Source of the DNA: Halolactibacillus alkaliphilus
GTDB taxonomy: Bacteria; Bacillota; Bacilli; Bacillales; Amphibacillaceae
Direction: 5' to 3'
Length of the DNA stretch: 64,000 nt
Assembly (NCBI RefSeq): GCF_900115465.1
Contig: NZ_FOWN01000013.1
Span: 1 to 64,000, forward strand
Both the position numbers and the translations under genes were made by a program. The notes below the pieces were generated by a model. That model was not told the DNA's origin and did no database searches. It saw nothing but the letters and a program-made list of their open reading frames with translations. Each line of letters opens with the position of its first letter. Position 1 is the first letter of the stretch. Below, one piece after another: positions 27,473 to 37,385 of the stretch.

Positions 27473-27501
27473 AGGCCAAAGCCAATGTGGCTTTGGCCTT
27501 T
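27473..27501. terminator. Bidirectional terminator
   Basis: AGGCCAAAGCCA pairs perfectly with TGGCTTTGGCCT around a 3-base loop. It lies between the convergent PPYGR and DUF2929 genes. Confidence 0.85.
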
Positions 27502-27521
27502 CACTATGATTATGAGAATTA

Positions 27522-27689
27522 TTACTCTTCGATATAATTTTCTCCAATAAAGAAACCGACAAGCGTAAATACAGCTGTTAGTATAAGGACGGGCCACCAT
27601 TCAAATGAACCGCCTGCCATGCTGGATAAAACATAACCAAGGAGAACCGATATGAAAAATGACCAGACGATTAAAATGACAACGCGCAT
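27522..27689 (-). CDS. DUF2929 (YjzD-like) small membrane protein
   Basis: A 55-residue protein with two hydrophobic segments (VVILIVWSFFISVLLGYVL and WWPVLILTAVFTLVGFFIG) and SSMAGGSFEW between them, ending in ENYIEE. This resembles the YjzD/DUF2929 family, whose gene lies in the same neighbourhood in Bacillus. ATG at 27689 follows TGAGGTGA closely on the minus strand. It is divergent from fabH. Function is unknown. Confidence 0.8.
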   Translation of the reverse strand: MRVVILIVWSFFISVLLGYVLSSMAGGSFEWWPVLILTAVFTLVGFFIGENYIEE

Positions 27690-27846
27690 GTGCTCACCTC
27701 ATTATTTAATATTAAGTTACAACTCATTCATTCTAGCAAATTTTTTAAGAAATTGAAATGTTTCAAGTCGATTATCTTTAGATAAACGAAAAAGAATCGC
27801 GAGAATATGAGGAAAAGACTTGATTTAATGATGATTTTTTTATATA

Positions 27847-27863
27847 TTAGTACCAAGTCTTAA
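27847..27863. promoter_or_regulatory. FapR operator before fabH
   Basis: TTAGTACCAAGTCTTAA matches the 17-bp FapR site found before fab genes in Bacillaceae. FapR releases DNA when malonyl-CoA rises. The site is 37 bases before the fabH start codon. Confidence 0.9.
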
Positions 27864-27899
27864 TATTTGATTATAAAAGCAAGCGAGGAGTTAATAAAT

Positions 27900-28841
27900 A
27901 TGGCAGCAGGTATTTTAGGGGTAGGGCATTACGTGCCGAAACGGGTCATGACAAATCTAGATTTAGAAAAAATAGTGGATACATCAGATGAATGGATTCA
28001 ATCACGCACAGGCATTGAAACACGACACATTGCGGGAGATGATGAGGAGACATCTGATTTAGCTTATGAAGCAAGTGTGCGTGCACTTGCTGATGCAGGG
28101 ATTCAAGGGCATGAGCTTGAGTTGATATTAGTTGCAACCATTACTGGAGACATGGCGTTTCCATCGGTGGCTTGTCAGTTGCAAAATCGTCTAGGCGCTA
28201 AAAAAGCGGCAGCAATGGACGTTGGTGCTGCATGTGCCGGGTTTATGTATGGCATGATTACAGCGCAACAATTCATTGAGAATGCGGAATATAAAAAAGT
28301 ACTTGTCGTAGGTGCAGAGAAGTTATCTAAAATAACTGATTGGACAGACCGCAATACGTGTGTACTCTTTGGTGATGGTGCTGGGGCATGTGTGATGGGA
28401 CCTGTTGCAGATGGGTATGGCATTAAATCATTTGAACTCGGTGCCGATGGTACGGGAGATACGGCTCTTTATCAAGAGAATGAACTGATACGGATGAATG
28501 GTCGTGAAGTTTTTAAATTTGCGGTACGTCAAATGCCAGAATCAAGTGAAAATGTCGTATTAAAAGCTGGGCTAACGAAAGATGATGTAGACTTTCTTGT
28601 GCCGCATCAAGCGAATGTCCGCATTATGGAAGCAGCGCGGATGCGTCTTGATATACCGAAAGAAAAAATGGCTTATTCAATCAATAAATATGGCAATACT
28701 TCAGCAGCCTCTATACCAATTGCTTTGTCAGAAGAGGTAAAGAATAATAAAATTACACCTGGAGATAATGTTGTCTTAGTGGGATTCGGTGGCGGATTAA
28801 CTTGGGGAGCGGTCTTATTGACTTATGGAAAAGGTGAATAA
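27900..28841 (+). CDS. fabH: 3-oxoacyl-ACP synthase III FabH
   Basis: FabH condenses an acyl-CoA primer with malonyl-ACP to begin fatty acid synthesis. The 313-residue protein has catalytic Cys112 ([10 protein letters not shown]), His in VPHQANVRI and Asn in KYGNTSAAS, and the C-terminal [12 protein letters not shown] 27900 follows CGAGGAG. It lies directly upstream of fabF, 105 bases apart, and behind a FapR operator. Primer choice (branched or straight) cannot be read here. Confidence 0.96.
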   Translation: MAAGILGVGHYVPKRVMTNLDLEKIVDTSDEWIQSRTGIETRHIAGDDEETSDLAYEASVRALADAGIQGHELELILVATITGDMAFPSVACQLQNRLGAKKAAAMDVGAACAGFMYGMITAQQFIENAEYKKVLVVGAEKLSKITDWTDRNTCVLFGDGAGACVMGPVADGYGIKSFELGADGTGDTALYQENELIRMNGREVFKFAVRQMPESSENVVLKAGLTKDDVDFLVPHQANVRIMEAARMRLDIPKEKMAYSINKYGNTSAASIPIALSEEVKNNKITPGDNVVLVGFGGGLTWGAVLLTYGKGE

Positions 28842-28946
28842 AACCTGGCAATAGCGTTAACCTAAGTTGACATTTTTTAAGTAATGAAAAAGATAAGTCC
28901 TTATAATTTATACTATATATTATTTACGTAAAGGGTGAAGTAATCA

Positions 28947-30188
28947 ATGACAAAACAACGTGTAGTAGTAACTGGTATGGGTGCTGTAACACCTATTGGC
29001 TCAACGATTGAAGTATTATGGTCGAATTTACTTGCTGGTGTAAGTGGTGTTGGACCACTAACGAAAGTAAACCCAGATGATTTTCCCTCCAAAGTAGGTG
29101 CTGAATTAAAAGATTTTGATCCAACACAATATATGGATAAAAAAGACGCGAAGCGGATGGATTTGTTTACTCAATATGCATTAGCTGCAGCAAAGATGGC
29201 TGTAGAGGATGCACAATTATCGATAGACGAAACGAATGCTGAACGCGTTGGTGTTTGGGTAGGTTCTGGTATTGGTGGTTTAACAACATATGAAGAGCAG
29301 TTTCATAAATTTATGGATAAAGGCTATCGCCGTGTTAGTCCTTTCTTAGTACCTATGCTTATTCCAGATATGGCGGCAGGCCAAATTTCAATCCATTTAG
29401 GGGCGAAAGGTATTAACTCGTGTACGGTAACGGCTTGTGCAACGGGCACGAACTCGATTGGTGATGCGTTTAAGGTCATTGAACGTGGAGATAGTGATGT
29501 TATGGTTACAGGAGGTGCAGAAGCACCGATTACTAACTTGGCAGTCGCTGGATTTGCGAGTGCAAAAGCTTTATCTTCAAATCCAGATCCAAAGACAGCC
29601 AGTCGTCCATTTGACCAAAATCGTGATGGTTTTGTTATTGGCGAGGGTGCTGGGATCTTGGTGTTAGAATCCTTAGAGCATGCCGAAAAACGTGGGGCTA
29701 AAATCTATGCTGAAATTGTCGGTTACGGTGCAACAGCAGATGCTTATCACATTACGGCTCCAGCACCTCATGGTGAAGGGGCTGGTCGGGCAATGCTTCA
29801 AGCAATAAATGACGCTGGTATTACACCAGAAGATATTCACTATATTAATGCTCACGGTACAAGCACACCATTAAATGATAAGTTTGAAACAGAAGCAATT
29901 AAAGGTGTATTTAAGGAACATAGTAAAGCGTTGCTTATCTCGTCGACAAAATCGATGACGGGTCATCTACTTGGTGCCGCAGGTGCTGTTGAAGCGATAG
30001 CGTCAATTAAGGTAATTACCGACCAAGTTGTCCCACCAACGATTAACTTGGAAACTCCAGACCCAGAATGTGACCTTGATTATGTTGCGAACGTAAAACG
30101 AGACCATACTGTTACGTATGCTTTGAGTAATTCATTAGGTTTTGGTGGACATAATGCGTGCTTAGTCTTTAAACAATATCAACAGTAA
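28947..30188 (+). CDS. fabF: 3-oxoacyl-ACP synthase II FabF
   Basis: FabF carries out chain elongation by condensing acyl-ACP with malonyl-ACP. The 413-residue protein has the Cys-His-His triad: Cys164 ([10 protein letters not shown]), His in [11 protein letters not shown] and His in [12 protein letters not shown], and ends with SLGFGGHNA. The fabH-fabF order matches B. subtilis fabHA-fabF. The 105-base gap has no FapR site, so it is probably read from the fabH promoter. Ribosome binding site AAAGGGTGA. Confidence 0.96.
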   Translation: MTKQRVVVTGMGAVTPIGSTIEVLWSNLLAGVSGVGPLTKVNPDDFPSKVGAELKDFDPTQYMDKKDAKRMDLFTQYALAAAKMAVEDAQLSIDETNAERVGVWVGSGIGGLTTYEEQFHKFMDKGYRRVSPFLVPMLIPDMAAGQISIHLGAKGINSCTVTACATGTNSIGDAFKVIERGDSDVMVTGGAEAPITNLAVAGFASAKALSSNPDPKTASRPFDQNRDGFVIGEGAGILVLESLEHAEKRGAKIYAEIVGYGATADAYHITAPAPHGEGAGRAMLQAINDAGITPEDIHYINAHGTSTPLNDKFETEAIKGVFKEHSKALLISSTKSMTGHLLGAAGAVEAIASIKVITDQVVPPTINLETPDPECDLDYVANVKRDHTVTYALSNSLGFGGHNACLVFKQYQQ

Positions 30189-30228
30189 ATATTTATTAAA
30201 ATTAAATTGATATAAATTATCACTAACT

Positions 30229-30297
30229 GCGCCATATGGCACCTGATCTGTAAAGTCGAAACGAACTTATCGGATCATTGCCAGGTGGCGCTCTTTT
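30229..30297 (+). terminator. Terminator after fabF
   Basis: A long imperfect hairpin: GCGCC with GGCGC, GGCA and CCTG/CAGG inside, loop about 25 bases, then TCTTTT. Confidence 0.65.
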
Positions 30298-30405
30298 GCA
30301 TAGAGTCATAACCTGAACATAAACTAAAATAAGGTTAAATAAATGAGCAGTGCTTGATGGATTTCTCTATTTGTTGCTATTCTCGCCAAAAATAAAAAAG
30401 GGGTC

Positions 30406-30615
30406 ATGACGGTGTTTTTTTTCTTAGTAGGCTTTGGTCTAATGGTTCAAGCGGGTGTGATGGCTATTTTATATTTAAATGTCATGCCACAACCATTTAA
30501 TCTCATGACGTATGTGTCGTTTATCACTAAACAAACATCCTGCCAATTATTTGTTGTCGGTGTATGCTTTGTATTTATTGGTATAAAACGATTAGAACAT
30601 TACTTCATTGATTAA
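30406..30615 (+). CDS. Small two-helix membrane protein, unknown function
   Basis: A 69-residue protein with two hydrophobic helices (residues 3-25 and 47-61) and a short polar linker; a Cys in the second helix border. I do not recognise it. ATG 30406 has AAAAGGGG only two bases before it; GTG 30412 has better spacing and may be the real start. It lies 47 bases before yjbA and may share its transcript. Confidence 0.55.
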   Translation: MTVFFFLVGFGLMVQAGVMAILYLNVMPQPFNLMTYVSFITKQTSCQLFVVGVCFVFIGIKRLEHYFID

Positions 30616-30662
30616 AAACCTCCAAGTTGTCGATACTAACTGTCAAAGGGAGGAATAAAGCG

Positions 30663-31394
30663 ATGTCTTGTATTCATCATGTTAAAGTGAATTGGTTCGA
30701 AACGGAAACAGAAACGTTATCCATTTGCCCATTTTATGAATGGCGTAAGAGGGATTTTATTGATACTTATCAAACGGTACCGATTCTGTGTCTAGAAAAA
30801 GAGACTTTTTCAATGATTGAATCCACGTTATCAGGTTTACCTCAAACGTTTTTTCTGAAAATGCATCAAAAGAGCATGAAGCATCATCATCGCTATGATT
30901 ATTGTGCTGTCTTAACGGATAAACAATCTATTCTCGCCATTGACACATTAGGTTATGATTTTCCACTGCTTAAATCGCGACTTACGCCAATCAAAGAACA
31001 ACAAGTGTTAAAAATTTCAGAGACACTACCTATATGTGACGGTGAATTAAAAGTGGTCAAACCAAAACATACCCCGTATACTTTAACCAATCAGCAACTT
31101 ATAGGTTTAACGAGACAAGAACGTGAATTAAAGTATTTATTGATGTCGATGTTTGAACAGTTAGAGAAAAACAAACAATATCAAGCGATTGATTATTTTA
31201 TGACCGTCTATTATCGACTTATCAATCGTCCGGTAGAACGTGGCTACCAGATATTCTTAAAAACAATTGCCTGTGGTTTTACAAAAGCACATCATGAACT
31301 AATCAAAAATATGCTGCCCCTTGACGCTTGTTATCAAGAGCTTTATTTTGAAGCAATTACGGATGAAACGATAGAAAACTATATGCACTACTAA
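30663..31394 (+). CDS. YjbA family protein (DUF3603)
   Basis: A 243-residue cytoplasmic protein of the DUF3603 family, found next to trpS in Bacillus as yjbA. It is rich in Tyr and Lys, has no membrane segment, and contains YLLMSMFEQLEKNKQYQAID in its helical C-terminal half. Function unknown. ATG 30663 follows GGGAGG; an in-frame start at 30627 lacks a site. Convergent with trpS. Confidence 0.8.
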   Translation: MSCIHHVKVNWFETETETLSICPFYEWRKRDFIDTYQTVPILCLEKETFSMIESTLSGLPQTFFLKMHQKSMKHHHRYDYCAVLTDKQSILAIDTLGYDFPLLKSRLTPIKEQQVLKISETLPICDGELKVVKPKHTPYTLTNQQLIGLTRQERELKYLLMSMFEQLEKNKQYQAIDYFMTVYYRLINRPVERGYQIFLKTIACGFTKAHHELIKNMLPLDACYQELYFEAITDETIENYMHY

Positions 31395-31436
31395 TATTGC
31401 AAGAGACGTTCAACAAAGCTCAGCACATATCTATAC

Positions 31437-31485
31437 AAAAAAGACACACCTTCTGTATTTATAAAAGAAGAGGTGTCTTTATTTT
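31437..31485. terminator. Bidirectional terminator between yjbA and trpS
   Basis: AAAGACAC and CTTCT pair with AGAAG and GTGTCTTT; A-run and T-run flank it. Confidence 0.88.
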
Positions 31486-31492
31486 GTGTATA

Positions 31493-32761
<1,269 letters not shown>

Positions 32762-32817
32762 AAGAAAATTATAGCATAAGAACGCTAAAAAGAAAATAAC
32801 AGAAAAATCATTGTGAT

Positions 32818-33005
32818 TGAACTACCCCCACCTAACATTCTCACGAATGTTAGGTGGGGGATTCCATAAGGGCACCCTAAAGGGGACCCATGCTCGTTCA
32901 ACTAAGCATAGGTTTTTCTACTTTCCAACCGCCGCAAACCTATTTGCTCAACATCTGTTAAAGCCTCTTGAGGAAGGTGTCTTCTCGCTCTAAGACGATA
33001 AAAAA
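32818..33005 (-). mobile_element. Solitary IS200/IS605 right end with omegaRNA-like sequence
   Basis: Read on the minus strand, about 188 bases end in a perfect 16-bp hairpin (CCCCCACCTAACATTC with its complement, TCAC loop on the plus strand) followed by GTAGTTCAA. This is how the non-coding 3' region of IS200/IS605 tnpB elements ends; that region is the omegaRNA scaffold, with the guide taken from the sequence just beyond. No tnpB or tnpA is present. The element lies 45 bases above the trpS promoter. A shortened copy is at 8865-8937. Confidence 0.7.
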
Positions 33006-33040
33006 GAAGAGTTTAAAAAACTATAAAACTAAAAAAGTAG

Positions 33041-33068
33041 TTGCGTTATCATCCGCATGATGTTATAT
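33041..33068 (+). promoter_or_regulatory. Promoter and palindromic operator of the ArsR-type operon
   Basis: TTGCGT (33041-33046) and TTATAT (33063-33068) are 16 bases apart. Between them ATCAT-CCGC-ATGAT (33048-33061) is a perfect 5-bp inverted repeat, placed where an ArsR/SmtB repressor would block polymerase. Confidence 0.65.
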
Positions 33069-33094
33069 TTACAAGTGAAAGAGGGGATGAGTAA

Positions 33095-33466
33095 ATGAAA
33101 GAACAACATGTCATTAGAAATCAGCACGTGTTAGATACGACGTTCCAGAACGGTTTAAATTTTTTACCGAAGGTCTTAAATGATAGTGATCGTATACTTT
33201 ACGCAGAAGTATTTAAGGCGTTTGGCGACGAAACGCGTCTTAAACTCATAAGTTTTTTAACACAAGCGCCCGCGTGTTTATGTGAAATGGTGGATGCATT
33301 AGGTGTTGCTAACTCAACATTAAGCCACCATCTTAAACTTCTAGAGCGTGGAGATGTCGTGAAAAAAGAAAAGATAGGGAAATACACCGTTTATCAGTTA
33401 AATGATACACATACAGTACAAGTATTGCTAACATTACTTATGCGCGAGGAGAATGAAAAGAAATGA
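33095..33466 (+). CDS. ArsR/SmtB-family metalloregulator
   Basis: A 123-residue winged-helix repressor: FGDETRLKLISFL, then APACLCEMVDALGVANSTLSHHL with Cys61 and Cys63. A Cys-X-Cys in the recognition-helix region is the metal(loid)-sensing site of ArsR-type sensors of As(III)/Sb(III), Cd or Pb. The N-terminal extension of ~35 residues is longer than in classical ArsR. The gene overlaps the permease gene by four bases. Predicted to control its own operon via the palindrome at 33048. The inducer is not certain. Confidence 0.85.
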   Translation: MKEQHVIRNQHVLDTTFQNGLNFLPKVLNDSDRILYAEVFKAFGDETRLKLISFLTQAPACLCEMVDALGVANSTLSHHLKLLERGDVVKKEKIGKYTVYQLNDTHTVQVLLTLLMREENEKK

Positions 33467-34449
33467 GTTTTTTTCAATTTATAAATAACCATTTATTTAA
33501 AATGGATTGGTTATATCAGTTAGTCGAATTATTGGTTGAAAATATTTTTGGCTTAGAAATGTCATCGCGCATCGGAGAAAGCTTACACTTCTTCATTTAT
33601 GACACGATTAAAATATTTATTTTACTTACAGTTGTTATATTTATTATTTCTTATATTCAAAGTTACTTTCCACCAGAACGCACAAAACGTCTGATGGGAA
33701 ATGTGAAAGGCTTCTTTGGTTATATAACTGGGGCACTACTAGGTACTTTAACGCCTTTTTGTAGTTGTTCGAGTATTCCTATATTTATTGGTTTTACATC
33801 GAGCGGATTACCAGTTGGGGTGACGTTTAGTTTCCTTATCTCATCCCCCATGGTGGATTTAGCATCATTTATTATGTTGATGAGTTTCTTTGGTTTAAAA
33901 TTCTCAACTATTTACGTTATTGTAGGACTCATCCTTGCAGTCGTTGGAGGATTTATTATTGATCGCTTTAATTTAGGTAAAGATGTGATGCGCTATGAAA
34001 CGACACGTGATAAACCGTTAGAAGAGTTGACGGTGAAAGATCGGTTTGACTTTTCACTTCAACAAGTAAAGGAAATCTTTTTACGCGTGTGGTTATATGT
34101 GTTAGGCGGGGTCTTAATCGGTGCACTTATTCATAACTGGATTCCGGAAAGTTATATATCTGCTTTATTAGGCGAAGATAATCCATTTTCAGTTGTTATT
34201 GCGACATTAATTGGCATGCCAATCTATGCTGATATTTTTGGAACATTACCCATTGCTGAAGCGTTGATACAAAAAGGAGTAGGGGCTGGAACGGTAATAA
34301 GTTTTATGATGTCGGTGGTTGCATTATCACTCCCATCACTTATTATGCTAAGCAAGGTAGTGAAGGGAAGGTTAATGGTTGCTTTTGTTACCATTATGTT
34401 TGTAGGCATTATTATCATCGGTTATTTATTTAACTATTTAACATTTTAA
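33463..34449 (+). CDS. UPF0718 family permease
   Basis: A 328-residue membrane protein of the DUF318/UPF0718 permease family, with about eight membrane segments. The family signature TPFCSCSSIPIFIGF (near residues 98-112) contains two conserved cysteines, and SSPMVDLASF follows. ArsP, a member of this family, exports organoarsenicals; others have unknown substrates. It starts in the stop codon region of the ArsR-type gene, so it is translationally coupled. Coupling to a Cys-X-Cys sensor and a redox-active CxxC protein supports metal or thiol-reactive substrate export. Confidence 0.85.
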   Translation: MSFFQFINNHLFKMDWLYQLVELLVENIFGLEMSSRIGESLHFFIYDTIKIFILLTVVIFIISYIQSYFPPERTKRLMGNVKGFFGYITGALLGTLTPFCSCSSIPIFIGFTSSGLPVGVTFSFLISSPMVDLASFIMLMSFFGLKFSTIYVIVGLILAVVGGFIIDRFNLGKDVMRYETTRDKPLEELTVKDRFDFSLQQVKEIFLRVWLYVLGGVLIGALIHNWIPESYISALLGEDNPFSVVIATLIGMPIYADIFGTLPIAEALIQKGVGAGTVISFMMSVVALSLPSLIMLSKVVKGRLMVAFVTIMFVGIIIIGYLFNYLTF

Positions 34450-34468
34450 ACAATTTCGTCAAAGGAAG

Positions 34469-34498
34469 ACCACGGCTTGAGCTGTGGGAGTAGTTAGA
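34469..34498 (+). mobile_element. IS200/IS605 right-end hairpin remnant inside the ars-like operon
   Basis: ACCACGGC-TTGA-GCTGTGGG followed by AGTAGTTAGA resembles IS200/IS605 right ends, whose usual tail is GTAGTTCAA. It lies between the permease and thioredoxin-like genes. It has no transposase. Confidence 0.6.
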
Positions 34499-34567
34499 CA
34501 TGTTCACCTCATCGCTTTATAAAATAAGCGATAGGGTCATATAATAAATTAATTAAAGGAGAATGAC

Positions 34568-34810
34568 ATGATGCACATTAAAATCTTAGGTCCAGGGTGT
34601 AAAAACTGTAAAAAACTTATGGAGAATACTGAACAAGCTGTGAAAGAATTAAGTATCGACGCAACATTAGAAAAAGTCGAAGATTATGGTGAAATAGCAA
34701 AGTTAGGCGTACTTAAAACGCCAGGGCTCGTCATTGATGATGTTGTTGTTAGTGAAGGAAAAGTCATAGCAGCGAAGTCGATTATAAAGTTAATTGAAGC
34801 TAAAAATTAA
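34568..34810 (+). CDS. Small thioredoxin-fold protein (redox-active disulfide family)
   Basis: An 80-residue thioredoxin-like protein with GPGCKNCKK (Cys11, Cys14) and the cis-proline in LKTPGLVIDD, as in the small redox-active disulfide protein 2 family. Such genes commonly follow UPF0718 permease genes. AAAGGAG precedes two adjacent ATG codons (34568, 34571); either may be used. It lies 118 bases after the permease, with a mobile-element remnant between them, but remains codirectional and is probably part of the same function. Confidence 0.85.
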   Translation: MMHIKILGPGCKNCKKLMENTEQAVKELSIDATLEKVEDYGEIAKLGVLKTPGLVIDDVVVSEGKVIAAKSIIKLIEAKN

Positions 34811-34861
34811 ACAGATTAAACAACTAATGGTTAGGTTTTTATACTATTAAGGAAAGAAAAC

Positions 34862-34895
34862 AATGCGTCTATCTTATCAGGTAGACGCATTATTT
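34862..34895 (+). terminator. Terminator after the thioredoxin-like gene
   Basis: AATGCGTCTA pairs with TAGACGCATT, followed by ATTT; T-run weak. Confidence 0.7.
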
Positions 34896-35023
34896 GATTA
34901 GTAGCATAAAATTTCTAAGACTTTAGACTTTTTTTTACAACATTTTTAAAGAATGGTTTCATTTCATAGATGAATCAGCTAGAATAAAGAGTAGAAGCAA
35001 TAAAAATACGGGGGTAATACATA

Positions 35024-36241
35024 ATGAAACAATTAAAATGGTTTGTCGTATTAATGTTAAGTGCACTAGTATCATTGACGTTTATGGGGCATGCAGTGGC
35101 TGCAGAAGACTCGGAACAATTAGCAGTAAGCTTTAGTGAAAAGCGTTCAATTAAGCTCGATTTATCGATCAAGCAAGCTGGTTTAAAACGTTTTCGTTTT
35201 GATTCTGGTTATACATTTAACTATCCTGATGCTGTTCGGGGGATTTATTTAACTGGTCATTCTGCTGGAGGAAGCCGTTTTGAGACGCTTGTTAACTTAC
35301 TTAATGAAACAGAATTAAATGCGATGGTTATTGATGTGAAGGATGACCACGGTAACCTGACATTTAAACCGGATGAGTCTTCACCATTTTACGATATTGC
35401 GAAAAACTATATAAATGATCCAAAAGAAATGATGGCCGTTCTAGAAGAAAATGAGATTTATCCGATTGCACGGATTGTTGTGTTTAAAGATACTGTACTA
35501 GCAACAAAGCGACCAGACTTATCATTTAAAGATGGCAATCAAGTATGGAAAAATAATCGTCAAGAAGCATTCGTTAACCCGTTCATGAAAGAAGTTTGGG
35601 AGTATAATGTGGCTATTGCTAAATATGCGGTTGAAATGGGCTTTATGGAAATCCAGTTTGATTATGTGCGGTTCCCTGAAGGGTTTGAGCGTCGGGATGA
35701 TCAATTAACATACTCACAAGGTGATTATGAAAACCATGAACTTGATAATGTGAAAAAACGTGTGGAAGCTGTCACAAACTTTGTAGAGTATGCGAAAGAT
35801 GAATTAGCCGATTATGGTGTCGATGTCTCTGTTGATATTTTCGGTTATGCAGCGACGGTGGAAGAAACACCAGGTATTGGTCAAAATTTCAGTCGAATTT
35901 CTGAACACGTAGATGTCATATCATCGATGATTTATCCGAGTCACTGGACGAATAACTATTTTGATATTCCTGTACCAGATAAAGAGCCTTATCGCCTAAC
36001 CGTTGAATACAGTAAGGTAGAAAATGAGGTATTAGCGCAGTTAGATCATCAGCCGACATCACGCCCGTGGATTCAGGACTTCTCAGCCCCTTGGTTATAT
36101 AGTGGTGCTACTTTTATTTATGGTAAAAAAGAAGTAGAAGATCAAATTCGTGCGCTAAATGAAAACGGTATTGATGAATTCTTGTTATGGAATTCAGGCA
36201 ACGTTTATACTGAGGGTGTTGACTATACACCACTTAACTAG
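35024..36241 (+). CDS. Secreted DUF4015 putative glycoside hydrolase
   Basis: A 405-residue protein with a signal peptide (residues 1-27, probable cleavage AVAA-ED) and a DUF4015/COG1306 barrel from about residue 70 (RGIYLTGHSAGG, MVIDVKDDHGNLTF, EIQFDYVRFPEG, SVDIFGYAA, SSMIYPSHW, EFLLWNSGNVY). These motifs resemble those of GH families with Asp/Glu in DYVRFPEG. It likely acts outside the membrane on a polysaccharide or wall glycan; the substrate is unknown. Start ATG 35024; ribosome binding site (GGGGG) is acceptable. Monocistronic. Confidence 0.85.
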   Translation: MKQLKWFVVLMLSALVSLTFMGHAVAAEDSEQLAVSFSEKRSIKLDLSIKQAGLKRFRFDSGYTFNYPDAVRGIYLTGHSAGGSRFETLVNLLNETELNAMVIDVKDDHGNLTFKPDESSPFYDIAKNYINDPKEMMAVLEENEIYPIARIVVFKDTVLATKRPDLSFKDGNQVWKNNRQEAFVNPFMKEVWEYNVAIAKYAVEMGFMEIQFDYVRFPEGFERRDDQLTYSQGDYENHELDNVKKRVEAVTNFVEYAKDELADYGVDVSVDIFGYAATVEETPGIGQNFSRISEHVDVISSMIYPSHWTNNYFDIPVPDKEPYRLTVEYSKVENEVLAQLDHQPTSRPWIQDFSAPWLYSGATFIYGKKEVEDQIRALNENGIDEFLLWNSGNVYTEGVDYTPLN

Positions 36242-36289
36242 ACGGTTATAGTCAAACGTCATTTTAAGTAATTAATAGCAATTCAAAGA

Positions 36290-36325
36290 AAAGCTCTACT
36301 TTCTTAAGTGAAAGGGAGCTTTTTT
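36290..36325 (+). terminator. Terminator after the DUF4015 gene
   Basis: AAGCTC and TTC pair with GAA and GAGCTT in an interrupted stem, followed by T-run. Confidence 0.7.
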
Positions 36326-36394
36326 GCTGCCATTGTGAATATTTCACGTTTAATCGGGGTATATCAAATGAAACTGTATTTTTTAAATGAGAAA

Positions 36395-36416
36395 GCTTTT
36401 GTTATAATACAAAAGC
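36395..36416. promoter_or_regulatory. Perfect inverted repeat around the -10 box of yjbC
   Basis: GCTTTTGT and ACAAAAGC flank TATAAT (36403-36408) exactly. A symmetric site centred on the -10 box is typical of a repressor operator. No clear -35 box is seen, so the promoter may need an activator or be atypical. Confidence 0.5.
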
Positions 36417-36438
36417 ATAGTAGAGAGGGGATGTTTTT

Positions 36439-37014
36439 ATGGATTGGTTTGAAAAACTAAATGATTATTTTCCAGTACATGAAATGAAATCAAAAGATCA
36501 TATGGAGACTTTATTAAAGGAACGCGGAGATGTTTATTATAAAGATGAGTCCGATGATCACGTGATGATGTATGCAGAGTTCGATGAATTCATTTTTATT
36601 GATTACCTTTATGTTGCGGGACATACAAGAGGAAAAGGTGTGGGTCGGCGGTTAATTAATAAATTAAAAGAGAAACAAAAACCGATTATTTTAGAAGTAG
36701 AACCTGTAGATTATTCAGACACAGATACGAAAAAACGGCTGCATTTTTACAAGCGTGAAGGCTTTACACATGCCTCTTCCATTGGCTACAATCGTCGTTC
36801 ACTTGCGACAAACGAAGATGCACCACTTGAAATCCTCTTTTGGTCACCGTCCAATCAAGATGAAGAAGGTATCTATAAGCAAATGCGTCATATGTATGAA
36901 CATATTCATACTTACAAAGATGCTGAAATATATGGAAAAAGTTATCAAAAGGCAGATGAGGTTTTGTCCTATGATGATGTGAAAAAACCGAATATACTTG
37001 AGGATTTAAAATAA
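36439..37014 (+). CDS. YjbC-like GNAT acetyltransferase
   Basis: A 191-residue protein: GNAT fold with the acetyl-CoA loop TRGKGVGRRLINKL (about 63-76) and FYKREGF, plus a C-terminal extension. In B. subtilis yjbC is the gene before spx, and the same order holds here. The substrate is unknown. AGAGAGGGG precedes the start. A hairpin follows it, so only part of transcription should continue to spx. Confidence 0.85.
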   Translation: MDWFEKLNDYFPVHEMKSKDHMETLLKERGDVYYKDESDDHVMMYAEFDEFIFIDYLYVAGHTRGKGVGRRLINKLKEKQKPIILEVEPVDYSDTDTKKRLHFYKREGFTHASSIGYNRRSLATNEDAPLEILFWSPSNQDEEGIYKQMRHMYEHIHTYKDAEIYGKSYQKADEVLSYDDVKKPNILEDLK

Positions 37015-37017
37015 TAC

Positions 37018-37053
37018 AAACACCTTGTTCAGTTAGATGGACAAGGTGTTTAA
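37018..37053 (+). terminator. Terminator after yjbC
   Basis: AAACACCTTGT pairs with ACAAGGTGTTT; the T-run is only within the stem. Confidence 0.65.
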
Positions 37054-37109
37054 CTATAAGAAGTAAAAATGGCCGAAAAAACATTTTACCTTGAATTCAA
37101 GATATTTTC

Positions 37110-37138
37110 TTGCTATTCTCAACTAAAACCTTTATAAT
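37110..37138 (+). promoter_or_regulatory. Promoter of spx
   Basis: TTGCTA and TATAAT are separated by 17 bases. The start codon lies about 240 bases downstream, so the transcript would have a long leader. A second -10-like TATACT lies near 37288. In the rest of 37054-37385 I see no other feature. Confidence 0.7.
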
Positions 37139-37385
37139 AAGAAAAGGTTAAGAAAGTATATAAAAAAATATGTTTAACAGCTCACATTGTTGGGAATAGA
37201 TATACCAGTATACATTTAATATACATGGTTTTGTGTAATTTTCATGTAAAGTGAGGAAAAAACCTATCCAACCCTTGTTATTTTATTGTATACTAGAAAC
37301 AAGAGGATAGATTATAATGATTTTAATCTAATGGTAGTTGTAACGTACATGATTGACAATATATAAATTTGAGGAGTGATGGTTG

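Noticed and set aside
27135-27474. Open frames on both strands in the PPYGR repeat
   Set aside because: The 15-bp repeat is open in several frames. Only the frame with the ribosome binding site and the non-repeat domains is credible.
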